The notes under the pieces were generated by a model, which did not search any database, had not been told where the DNA came from, and was given only the letters and a program-made list of their open reading frames with translations. Of a stretch of 64,000 nt of DNA, positions 32,201 to 42,999 are shown in pieces. Every line of letters starts with the position of its first letter. Positions within the stretch are counted from its first letter, which is position 1. The translations under genes and the position numbers were made by a program. The DNA comes from Stichopus chloronotus (taxonomy: Eukaryota > Echinodermata > Holothuroidea > Aspidochirotida > Stichopodidae), in NCBI GenBank assembly GCA_021234535.1, contig CM037838.1:9053506-9117505 (forward strand), written 5' to 3'.

Positions 32201-35200
32201 TCATCGTGATGGGGTCATCTGTCACAGCAGTTTTATCCGCCCAAGACGTGATCCGGACACAAACTGAATCATGAACATCGGATGGTCTCTGGTTTTTCCA
32301 TATCATTTTGTTATTCTTCAAAAGTTTTAAAATGTGTCAGAGGTACATTCGGGAGAGAACAGTTGCAATGTTTCAACTTAGAATCTGTATTGTTGTTGGT
32401 GTGACTTTGACGGTGCCGATCGAAGCGACTTCCTCGCTCCTGGCATGGAGATGATCGTGGAGAGAGGTTGCTCCCATGCATCATCATCGCTTTCCATTGA
32501 ACGAGTCAAAGGCTACAGCAGGAGAGCACCCAATTCTTTCGACCAAAGGCTCCTTAAATATTTCCGTTGGATACTTTGATCTAGCTGATTTTTTTAATTG
32601 CGAATTGAAATGGATTTATGCAGATCAAATCTAAAAAGTATCATTCAAACTTGATGAGATGATAATTTCGGGTACTGTGGCATTTTTATTTTGAGTATTG
32701 GGTTGAGTATCATATTTTTTATTTGTTTTGTCCTAGTATATGTGAATTATCTTTTATGGATTTTTAGCCCATGCTGCATTAATTGAAATACATCAACACA
32801 GACACACAAAAAGTTACCTCTTCTCATGTCGTTATTAAACTTTGTCTATTGCATAATTCATTTGTTAGCCATATCCATAAGCTGTGCTTTATCCCTGTCT
32901 CTCCCAGGGAATCGCAGTCTAGGTGTATGTGTCATTTTGTTTGTGTGTGTGTGTGGGTTTGTAAAGGGCACAGAACTGGGACACAGGTGAGGATTTTAAG
33001 CTTGAAACTGGGGATATGCCGAAAAACGGGGACATCCCTGTTTCTGGATATTGTACCATAATGCAGATTGGGGTGTAAGTAGGCCCCCTCAACTTTATAG
33101 GTCAATCTGACTTTTTCCCCAAGTACCTCTTCTTTGGATCTATACCTGTGTTTGGGGATGTATGTGTGTAAAAAAACACAGTCCCTACCAACCTTGTTCA
33201 GTTGCACCATCAAAATTGCGTACCCATGTTTGAAAGAAGTATACCCTTTCAAGAAGTTCGAGATTCCTTTGCATTTGTGCACCATCATGGAAACTCCCTG
33301 CAAGCGACATTTGGGCAAATTTTTCATCATGTTATCCTGTGGGATGGGTTCTTCTGTGGACAGAATATGGAAGCGATCAAGTTGAGGCATAGATGGTTTG
33401 AAAATGGAGTCAGGTGAAGCAACTACGGGAAAGTTGAAAACTTGCTGACAGGCATTATTTTTGAGCTGATGTGTGTCTAGTTCCACTGAACAAGGTACAT
33501 AAAGTTGGACTGCCGCTAGCTAAAAATTTAACTGTTAAGGTATGGAAAATTGAAAGTGCCTTGAATGGCCAATGTGTCAGCATTACAAAGAGTGGTAGCC
33601 TATTGTCTGCTGCAAACTACAAGACCGGTTACTTTTGTAATTTAGTTTAAGTCAACAGAGCAATTAAAAAGGGATGTTACTGTGAATGGCTGTTTTGGAG
33701 CAATACGTCCACCTTACAGCTGTTGACCTACTTGGGGACATTGTCACTGATTTGTTCCGTGAATTTAAGAAAGTTTTTAAACCCTCTCATGTCGGCTGAG
33801 ACTGTCAGAAAGATTGAAAAACGTTTTCGGTAAACGAAGTTGCCAAAGTATAGAATAATAGTATTGTATTATTATAATTATAGTAATATTGGCTAACAAT
33901 AAAAGAATAAAGTTATAATTAAGCGTCTTAAAAATTAAACTGATAAAGATGTTACTCTCTCACTTGATTCACACACTAAAATAACGCGTGATCCTGGTAG
34001 ATGTAGGACTGATTGTGAAGCTATTTTAGTGAGCTATTATTTTGTGACTGGGTAGCTGCTGGTGGGGGAAGGGGACTCTAAAACTTGAAGAAATTTGTGA
34101 CACCACCATCTGTGACACCACTTGCGGTGCCACAGGGGGAATGGGAAGACTATTTCCGTCCCTTCTACACAGCGGTATTGTTTTGAAAAAAAATCGGAAA
34201 CTGGGTTTTAGCTATGGATTTCTGTAGTGACTGGGTTAAAGCACTTTCTTGGACAGTTGTATTTAGAAAATCATATTTTTCCTACTGTGAAAACGCGCGC
34301 CCGCTTCCCGCGCTCTTTAATGTATGCATGTATTTACCACATTACGCGCGGGCGTGCACAACCCCACGCATCCTCCCCACCCCATGGCAGCTCCCTTTCT
34401 CTGTAACACCGTGTCGTCCCCGTCCACTTTTCAGAAACTGGCACCATCCCTGTGTGGTACCAGATCATCAAGTGACACCGGTCAACTACAGTGCGGTTCT
34501 AAAACGTTGAGGGGATAAGGGCTGCATGAGACTTCATACATCCTGAGGCTTCACCAGCAGAGATTCCACCATGACAGTAGGGACAGTATAGGGGGATCCA
34601 GAAAAGTGATGGTAGTTAGTGGGTGGCACAACACACTGATTCACGGAACATTCCGTCCACAATTCTTCTGGTTCGTGGACTGCTTTCACAATTTACATTA
34701 ATAAATTCCACGGAATGACTATCAAACTTTGCAGTCTTTGTGCGCTCCTAGGGTGACATGTGGGTTGGATTTTTGCCCAAAGATTTCTCCATTTTGGCTT
34801 TTTTTTTTTGGAAATGGCTAACGTAAAATAAATACTGTTTGACTTTTTGCGATCTTTCTCAATTATTAAATTTTTCTCTTTTTCTTTCCTACAATTTTTT
34901 GTAACAAAAAGATCAATTTTGGCTCTAAACGAGAGTAAATTCTTCCCAGTGAAATCCTCGAAAAAGAGGTCTGCCGGTGAAGCATTACAGATATGTCCCC
35001 ATCTATTTGTGGTCCCCCTTACCGTAATTATGGCATATTTGGTCTTAACACTAACACTTTAGCGTTACACCTTATTACTTACATAGGCTTACAAATAAAA
35101 AAGCCGGTCGGTACAGAGAGTCTCCATAAACGAAATTATGCTTAAACAGGAGGAAAAACCTGTTTGTATCTTTGTGAAAATGAAGCAGAAGTGATTGACA

Positions 35201-36100
35201 AACATCTTTCCAAAGTTTCATTCAAAAGTATTGTTTGCTTCCCAAGTTATACACTTTTGAAATTCAGAGAAAGTTGCCAGAACGTTTGAGTCATTAGAAT
35301 GTAAACTTACTTGAGAAAGTCGAATGATGATGTCACATGACCACTAACAGCTGGAATTTTAATGTATTTTTACTTTTCTTTATCTGTAATTTAAATAAAT
35401 GCACATACCCTTGTACACATCAGGGGTTGACTTACTAGGTGACCTGGCAAATAACAAGCCATAATCAAATTATTGATGCTGTGAGTGAGAATCTGTATAA
35501 CTGTAAAAAAATGACAATAAATTGTAAAGAAAAACAAAAAGCTTTTAATCATATATTGTCATGTTACGTCATCACAATCTCAGAAAGACAGCTTCCTGAT
35601 TGAGTTATTATGATTATTCAAATTGCACTACCCTGGAAAAGAAAAGAAAAAAAACTTAAATGAAATTCGGTGATGGTGTTCACCGCATGTAAGTCCTTCA
35701 TTTAACAGTAATATCTCGTTGTCAAAAGTCCTGTCTTATTTCTTATTTAACTCAACTGGACTATTGTGCCTGCACCCTCATTTACTAGTACAAATGAACC
35801 CCATAATTTTGAAGGTACAAACTGAAGCTAAAAAGTGCCATTGAGATATGATTATCTTTTGCCCACATAAGTTAACTGTTTTCTGCAAAGTGCAACGATA
35901 ACGAGAAAATTTGACATCAGAAAAAAATAATCGATTGTGACTTGCGTTATATGTGCAGCGATATATTCAACAATTTTCTGCAAAATGTTCATATCGAGAA
36001 CCTATACTCTACCTTTTTTGACTGCTAGCAAGACGAAAGAACTGTGATGTAGTTTGAGAAACAGGATAGTTATGAGAGCGAGTGCGCAATTACGTACAAA
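32201..36100. other. intergenic stretch without a supported gene
   Basis: Contains a 184-codon minus-strand open frame (see 32932-33486) and a small GC-rich inverted pair near 34294-34357 ('ACGCGCGCCCGC' and 'ACGCGCGGGCGTGC'). Otherwise AT-rich with poly-A/T tracts. No domain, tRNA or rRNA was recognised. Confidence 0.5.
32932..33486 (-). CDS. unidentified 184-codon open frame (doubtful)
   Basis: Longest unexplained open frame in the gene-poor interval. The translated sequence shows no signal peptide, membrane segment or family motif I recognise, and its last residues (T-H-T-H-T-Q-T-K) come from a GT microsatellite. No splice structure was evident. It may be chance or part of an unclassified repeat. 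Confidence 0.12.
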   Translation of the reverse strand: MELDTHQLKNNACQQVFNFPVVASPDSIFKPSMPQLDRFHILSTEEPIPQDNMMKNLPKCRLQGVSMMVHKCKGISNFLKGYTSFKHGYAILMVQLNKVGRDCVFLHTYIPKHRYRSKEEVLGEKVRLTYKVEGAYLHPNLHYGTISRNRDVPVFRHIPSFKLKILTCVPVLCPLQTHTHTQTK

Positions 36101-36104
36101 CAGA

Positions 36105-36720
36105 GTATTAACTAATTAACTGATTAAATGAGCACATTAAATCGATTAAATGCCTGCGTAATGAGTGCTGACATGAAATGATGTAATGTTGACATGAATT
36201 CTTTTTTGTCTATATTTTAATGTAGACATTAAATCAATTTAATATCAGCACTAATTAGACATTAAAGTCAATATTGAATCGATTTAGTGTTGACATTTAA
36301 ATGATTTATGTCAATTTTAAAATGATGAAATGTCAACATTAAATAAATTAATGATAACATTTAAAAATGTTTTAATTTAAAACAGTACTAAATTTATTTA
36401 ATGTTGACATTAAAACGATTTATTGTTAACATTAACTATTTAATATCAACATCAAATTGATTTAATATTGACAATTTATCGATTTAATACCAACAACAAA
36501 TCGATTAAATGTTGACATTAATTTTAATACAGTACTACCAATAAATCAATCAAATGTGAACATTAAGTGTCTAAATTTAATAAAGTAATTAATATTGAAA
36601 TCAAATTATTTGATGTTGACATTAAGTCTTTCAATGTCTATATTTAATCGATTTATCATTGGCACTAAATAATTGATGTAAACTTTTAAATCGATTGAAG
36701 ATAGCATTTAATTCTGTTCC
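36105..36720. repeat. AT-rich palindromic minisatellite (ATTAAATCGATTTAAT / GTTGACATT)
   Basis: About 600 bp in which ATTAAATCGATTTAAT-like palindromes and 'ATGTTGACATTAAA' or its inverse recur every ~20-25 bp with much variation. A shorter stretch of the same motif is at 39965-40052. Confidence 0.85.
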
Positions 36721-37295
36721 GATTGGCCTACACGAAACAGTGGCTTGTGGAAAAAGACGAAGGGAGGGTGCAGAAATCCCCCTACCTTCGGGGCTGGTCG
36801 GGGAGGAACACTGGCCAGTTGAGGGAATTCGCGTAATCGAATGTAAACAATCAGTAAGGGGTTAAAAATTGAATAAGCCAGCCATACCGGATATAGTGAA
36901 TAGAAAATACATAAAAAGGAAACGAACCAACGATTGTCGTGAAATTCTTTAATCTACTTAAGTTCCTCACCTGAAGTTCCTGTATATACTTTGTAGACCA
37001 AAAACTTCCAATAATGTTAAAAAGAAAGGTTTTCGGCCCAGTAACGTCCACAGGGGCTTCCGTGAGGATCCTGTGAATGGCGAATACAGGATAGGCGCAT
37101 TTTCATCTCCACATTTTCTGGTAGCCTACGCTACGGGCCAACGATTGGCGGGACTCCTCTTAGATGGCCTTCCCACTGAATTTTCATCATCCAGTCCAAA
37201 ATACTGGGACCGCCATTGTAGTGAAAGCACGCTGTTTATGAACTATAACTTTGAAAATGATCCCGGTCCATGAATAGTCTTGTTAAGGCTAGTCT

Positions 37296-37311
37296 CCCCC
37301 CCCCCCCCCCC
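37296..37311. repeat. poly-C run
   Basis: Sixteen consecutive C residues. Length is likely to be unstable or mis-sequenced. Confidence 0.9.
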
Positions 37312-37376
37312 GGCTCATCGATGTGCCACCTCCCACCCAAAAAAAACAAAATCATAGCTATGCCCGTGGTCAGCAC

Positions 37377-38969
37377 CCCTTATAAAAACAATCCCACATA
37401 AATTCCTATAGGAAATGAGATGTGGGAATTATGTGGGTATTTGGGCATGTGGGAATTGAGAGACTGTCCCCATATGGGAAATCTATGGGAAAATCTGTGG
37501 GAAAACTTTTCCCTTTATGGGAAATTTTTCCTGTGTGGGAAATCTGTGGAAAAGTTTTCCCATATGGGATATCTGTGGGATTTCTTTTCCTGTGTGGGAA
37601 ATATTCCTCTAGAAGAAATCTTCCCCTACAGGAAAGCTCTCCCTTACTTTGATGAAATCCTTAGAATTGACAGCTAGATCTAAGCACTTCCATGACTTAT
37701 CCCTGACTGTATAGTATCTTCTTCTTAACAAGGTGGTACTCCAAGTTGGGTATTTTGTCAAGTTGTAGAAGCAACAGGGAGCAGTGTGTATGAGTAACTG
37801 ACTATCACCATACATGAACAATTTTGCATTGTGTTAAATGGACGTGACAGAGAGAATACCCTATTTCGAGTATTCTGATTGGAAAATATTTTTGGCGCCA
37901 AAACACTGAGATATTGGGACCTGTAATCAGTGGTGAAGGTGTGCTAGTTCAAACCCTTCATTTTTGAAATTTAATAGTGTTAGAATTCTTCCATTGGCTG
38001 AGAAAGTAGTTAAATATTGCTTCCTCATGAAAAACTATACTCTTCAATGAGAAAATTGTGTTTACATGCCTTTGGTGGCTCCAATTTGGTAAAATTTAGA
38101 GTACACATTGCCTATACTATGGTGCTGAAGCATATATCAATGGTTAAGGTGTGCTAGACTGCTAGTTTATATCAATGTACAGTATGTTAGTTTCAATGGT
38201 ATTTGACATCTCTTATACACTGAAAAATGAGTTTCATGTTACTTTAATTGCCCTCTTGAAAAAATATCAAATTCCTTTTAATGCATGATAAGGAAATGTT
38301 ATGAACTTCTACAAACCACTTTTTAAGAAGTTATTACTTAAGTTGTAACTTTTTATCTATTAAAAAAGTGTACTGGAAAGTGTACTGGTATTTTTAACTT
38401 TGACAAGTGAAATCTAGCTGAGTATTTTCTGTACTTTCTATTTAAAAGCAATTCTGGAATGAAAACATTTCTTCTTTATGAAATATTCTATATCATCTAA
38501 GAAATACTGGTAATAAGGTTTTTTACATGTAGGCCTATCTGTTGGCAATTGGAAAATGATTGCAGCATAGTTACTGTAATTCTGCAATTTTATTGGTATC
38601 TGGTGACAATTGTGGGCACAATTGAGTACATCATAATTGGCCTAATTTAGTAAATCCTGTACAGGGAGCGAAAGAAAAACTGTCATTCTTAGAGTGAACT
38701 CGAAGATTCCCATATGGATATGGGAAGTTACAGAATGATATGGGAAGAAAAATTTCCCATATGGGGAAATGAAGAATTATATGGGAAGTTTACGGGAAGA
38801 ACAACATCCCATATGAGAAATGGAAAATCCCATATGGAATGTTTATAGGAAGTAAAACTTCCCATATGGGATTTGCTAATTTCCTATAGGAAAATGGCTT
38901 TTCCCATAGGAATCCTGTGGGAAATTAGCTATTTCCTATAGGAAAAAGGTGGGATTTTTTTTATAAGGG
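37377..38969. mobile_element. non-autonomous DNA element with ~270 bp terminal inverted repeats
   Basis: The left end reads CCCTTATAAAAACAATCCCA and the right end is its inverse (TGGGATTTTTTTTATAAGGG with small differences). Both arms (about 37377-37645 and 38688-38969) are packed with palindromic CCCATATGGG, TTTCCTATAGGAAA and GTGGGAAATCTGTGGGAAA motifs. The ~1 kb centre is AT-rich, has a loose internal ~218 bp direct repeat and no transposase-like frame. The flanks share only 'AC'/'ACC', so the target duplication is unclear. Superfamily not assigned. Confidence 0.8.
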
Positions 38970-39289
38970 ACCGTATGAGTCACGTGTATTACGCTGTAAA
39001 CAAACGCTGTTTGGCAGGTCAGTTTGTTTACTTACATGACCAGTCAATATCGGCAACATGCGACAAAATAGCTTAATAAGCTTAATTGTTCTAAATGTAA
39101 AATTTGTGAAAAAAAACTAGATACACGGTATCCTACCATTCTACTCAGTGTAAAAAAAGTAGCCATTTTGCCTCTCACTATCAGTGACGACACCGGGATT
39201 TTACATGAAGGGGGGAGGGGTCAGAAAGGAGGAAAATGTTGGGGCGGGGCAAAAAAAAAATTCAAGCAAAGCATGAAATCGAGCCCAGT

Positions 39290-39750
39290 GTAAGAGCTTA
39301 ACAAGTGGGGTCCAGGGGGAAGTCATAGGGTCCCTGGTGGGGTTCAAGAAGTCACTGCAGCTCTGAGATTTTATCATATCTGTTTATCAATTAATAATTC
39401 TCAGGATAGGTATATTTTTGTTCAAAGTGCCCCATGAAACGCAAAGATTCCAAACGACCTTACTTTGGCTATTCCTCAAAGTTGACAAGATAAGAACTTA
39501 AGATTCCTAGTGGGGTCCAGGACAAAGTCCCGGTGGTGGTCCACGGGGCAAAGCTCCGGAATCCCTGGGGTTTTAACACATCTCTGGGTGAAATATTAAG
39601 TCTCAAGATAGTATACTTCAAATATAAGGATTTACGACAAATTGTGGGGTTCAGAGACAAAGTCTGTTGGAGTCCTCAGTGGGGGCGAAACCCACGGAAG
39701 CTATGAGGTTTTAACATATCTGTGGGTGAAAAGTTAAGCCTCATGGACTT
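39290..39750. repeat. three degenerate copies of a GGGGTCCAGG..CTGGGGTTTTAACA unit
   Basis: Blocks such as 'GTGGGGTCCAGG', 'AAAGTCCCGGTGGTGGTCCA', 'TTTTAACACATCTCTGGGTG' and 'TTTTAACATATCTGTGGGTG' recur about every 150-200 bp. Unclassified repeat, possibly the tail of a larger element. Confidence 0.6.
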
Positions 39751-39964
39751 CCTAGAACAGAAAGGTACCGTAAATGCAAATTATGAATACAAACACGGCA
39801 ATTAGACATATACATGTATGTAGTGTCAGGTCACTTCAGCTGAGTGGGGGCTGAGCTCGACCAAGGTGAACCACTTCTCTTAGACCCTTCCCCATGTTAA
39901 CCCGAGGGAGATGGATAATTCCCTAAGTCTGGTCCCTCCACTCATCAAACCCTAAGCACGCCAC

Positions 39965-40052
39965 TGTCACGAAAATGTTAAATGATTCAATGTCACACAT
40001 TCAATCGATCGAACATTGACATTAAATTTATTTAACTCTGGCACCAAATCGT
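39965..40052. repeat. short second copy of the AT-rich palindromic minisatellite
   Basis: 'ATTCAATCGATCGAACATTG' followed by 'ACATTAAATTTATTTAA' repeats the motif of 36105-36720. It lies across the 3' end of the minus-strand ORF at 40028-40354. Confidence 0.65.
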
Positions 40053-40354
40053 GATGTCTGCTGTGGCCAACACGGTCCAAAATTCGCCATGGTCCTTCGG
40101 TACCCGTGAATATATCTATCAAATTCGTCTTGAAGTCCATAATATGTTTTACTTTGCATATTTCCGCAACACAATCTGTCGTTCTTACCGGCATGACAAT
40201 GAAATGTGTTTGTTGCATTTATGCTGAAGTTTGTCACAGGTACTTGAAACTTTGGGTCCTGACATTGTTGCCCGCTAACCACTGAGACCAAGGGGTGGGA
40301 ACAAGCACATTCACCGGTCAACAGTAGAAATACGGGTAATACTAATAGATCCAT
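40028..40354 (-). CDS. possible small secreted protein or first exon (108 codons)
   Basis: ATG-started frame with an in-frame TGA five codons upstream. The N-terminus M-D-L-L-V-L-P-V-F-L-L-L-T-G looks like a signal peptide, followed by cysteines (C-A-C, Q-Q-C, F-H-C, R-L-C-C) and an N-A-T sequon. No family recognised. Its 3' end runs into the AT-rich repeat, so if real it probably splices out earlier (weak donors: GTAAAA after N-M-Q, GTACCG after Y-I-H-G). May be a non-functional chance frame. Confidence 0.25.
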   Translation of the reverse strand: MDLLVLPVFLLLTGECACSHPLVSVVSGQQCQDPKFQVPVTNFSINATNTFHCHAGKNDRLCCGNMQSKTYYGLQDEFDRYIHGYRRTMANFGPCWPQQTSRFGARVK

Positions 40355-40856
40355 ACCTCCATCATTATGTCACACTCACACACGCTCGGAGTAAGATGTA
40401 AGATATGAGTTTCATGGGCTGTCAGACAAGAAATTCCAGGACCAGGAAAAGAAACAACCCAGTTGCCGCTGTTTTAACAGTACAGTTCCCAATCTGATGT
40501 AGCTTGACTTGTGAAACGACTCCCGTTGCTGCATTACTGGTTTTAGAATTAATTAGAAGACAAAGGCAAGTGATACTCGAAAATTCGCGACGTTGTATTG
40601 TTTATCGCGCAATGGGTGACTTACAGTACCACTGTATATTTAGACAATTTATTTAACTTTAAGGCTGGATTTGTTGTCGGGCAGTAGGATACTTCAGGTA
40701 AGTTAAGTAGAGAAAAAGATCAGGAGGGACAATTAAGTCGTCACCAAGGACCATGAAGAAATAAAAAACACCCAATCAGAAAAAAAGGCAGGAAAATCAA
40801 GCCGGTCACCAAGCTTAAAGTACTTGTCCAGTGCATTCTTAAAGGTAGTAATGCAT

Positions 40857-41035
40857 CACCCCAGACAGTCTCAATTCTCCCAACCACCTACTTCTAGTCC
40901 CTCCCTCAGCCTGTCTTACATTCCTCCACATGTGTAATCAAAACAATGGATCCCTGTGTATGCTGTGTAATACGAGCTGCTCTGCATCTTTCGAATTTGC
41001 TGGCAATCTAAGAGTACTGTAACTTAGAACCAGTT
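40857..41035 (+). repeat. dispersed repeat copy (pair with 58977-59205)
   Basis: Shares ordered blocks with 58977-59205: 'CCCAGACAGT', 'AATTCTC.CAACCA', 'CTGTGTATG.TGTGT', 'GAGCTRCTC.GCATCTTTCG' and 'TTTGCTG.CAATC'. Same orientation. Family unknown; it directly adjoins the LINE relic. Confidence 0.7.
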
Positions 41036-41039
41036 GAGA

Positions 41040-42990
41040 ATTTTCCTTTCAGGGAGGTAAAAATATAGCTTAGAGTGATGCAATACAGCCTTTAAACCCA
41101 TTAACACTTCTTGCCATCACTGAAGTTACTGTACATCCAGACATCCCCAGGCAACCCATTCCGCTCATTCACTACCTTCTGAGAAGAGAAGTAACGACAA
41201 ATATTGATCCTACTTTGAACCCTCTGGAATTTAAGACCAAGACTTGTTGTAATTTAACCATTTACAAACTTGAAAAAAATCAGAAAATTATAAATTATCA
41301 AAACTATGAACAACCTTGTAACTTGTATCAAATCTTCACATAATATTCTCAGCTCAAGTGAAGTGAGATTTAAGAGATGTAACCTACTGTCAAAGGGGAC
41401 ACCCTTGAAGACCCTATTCAATCTAGTGGCCCAGCGCTGGACTTTCTCAAGTAAATCCTTATCTTTAGAAAAATATGGATTCCAAGCGTGAACAGCATAC
41501 TCTAGATGAGGCCTAACCAACTGCTCATAGAAACTAACAACAATGTCTGGCATAAGGCAACTAAAATTTCTCTTAATCATACCTTAAATCCTATTTGCTC
41601 TTTTAGCTTTATCAACGCACGACTTAGCTGGCTGTAAAGAAGAATCTATGTGAACACCTAGGTCCCTTTCAACAGAGACCTCTGGCAGTGGCAGTGACTG
41701 TCCATTCAAAGTGTACGAATACCTTGGATTATTATTGCCAATATGCATTGCCTTGCACTTATTAGTATTGAACAGCATTTGCCATTCCTGAGACCAAGCA
41801 AAAACCCTGTTGAAATCCTTCTGAAAACTTTTGGAATTACCTTCACAGGAGACCTCAGAATACAGTTAAGTGTCATCAGCAAACTTCTTGGCTCTACACA
41901 CAATATCAGCATCATTGACATTAATGAAAGCAATAAACAGGAGAGAACCCAACACAGACCCCACTAGTAACCTCTTGCCAAGAAGAATCACAACCATTTA
42001 AAACCACCCTGTGTTTCTTATTACATAGCTTATTTGAATCCAGGTCAGTAAATTGCCACAGATGCCCCCATACTCTTTAATTTAAGCAAAAGGCACTGGT
42101 GGGGAACCTCATCTAAAGCTTTTTGAAAATCCAGAAAAACATCAACATACTTCCGCCTATCCAATGAACTAGTAATATTTTCCATGAAGTCCAAAATATT
42201 GGTGAAGCGGGACCTTTTCTGACAAAAGCCATGTTGAGACATTCTGATAAATGAAGTCCTACTAAAGGAACTAACCATAGACTTTTTAACAATAGATTCC
42301 GGCCATGACCTTACATACAACACTAGTGAGACTGACAGGCCTGTAATTACAAGGTTGTGACTTATCTCCCTTTTCAAAAATTGGGGTGATGTTAGCTCAT
42401 CTCTAGTCCTCAGGAACATAACCTTCAGCAACAAATTTATTAAAGACCAGTGACAGTGGAACACAGAAAATGATGAGCAAATGACGTCAACAAAATTGGA
42501 TAGATTGCATCCTGGACAGGGACTTTATGAATATTGAGAGAAAGCAACTCTTTTAGAACTACGTCACTAGAAATAAGACAGAGCCCAAATTTGGGAAAAC
42601 ACTTTTTCCAATGGCACTGGGTAGATTTGACAAATCTCCTTGTGTAAAAACTGACACAAAATAATCGTTAAGAAGTTTTGCAAGATCTTCACTGTCAGTA
42701 ACTACATTATCTGCATTAGGATTCCTGAGAGAAACAACAGTTTCATTAACCTTTTGCTTAGACCTAACATAAGAAAAGAATGCCTTCCGGTTGTCCTAAA
42801 TATTATCAGTGATACTCTGCTCGAAATTCAGTTTAGCTTCAGAGATAAACTCTTTCACTTTAAGTTGGTGAATGTTAAACTTATAAAGGTCAGAAAACAG
42901 AGTTACTCATCCTATTATGCCTCCACGTTTTCCGCTTCTGTCTAATGGCGCACCAGACTTCTTTAGTCATCCACGAAGGATGGTACTCAA
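41040..42990 (-). mobile_element. decayed LINE (CR1/Jockey-like) reverse-transcriptase relic
   Basis: On the minus strand, broken frames read in the order of a CR1-like ORF2: linker (H-P-S-W-M-T-K-E-V-W), thumb/finger pieces, M-S-Q-H-G-F-C-Q-K-R-S, FLDFQKALDEVPHQCLLLKL, G-S-V-L-G-S-L-L-F, the catalytic box as F-A-D-D-T followed by a stop, F-N-T-N-K-C-K-A-M-H-I-G, then R-P-H-L-E-Y-A-V-H-A-W-N-P-Y and N-E-W-N-G-L-P near the 3' end. Several stops and frameshifts make it non-functional. No endonuclease domain was seen upstream, so it is 5'-truncated. Confidence 0.92.
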
Positions 42991-42999
42991 TTTGTGCAC

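Noticed and set aside
37420..37677. Open frames rich in G-K-S-M/G-N-L-W repeats
   Set aside because: They are translations of the palindromic arm of the inverted-repeat element, not a protein gene.
38700..38870. CCCATATGGG motifs as SRF CArG boxes
   Set aside because: The core is CCATATGG with only four A/T between CC and GG, not the six required by the CArG consensus; they are element sub-repeats.
41254..42464. Reverse-transcriptase frames as an active gene
   Set aside because: Stops (including directly after F-A-D-D-T) and frameshifts between blocks show a dead LINE fragment.
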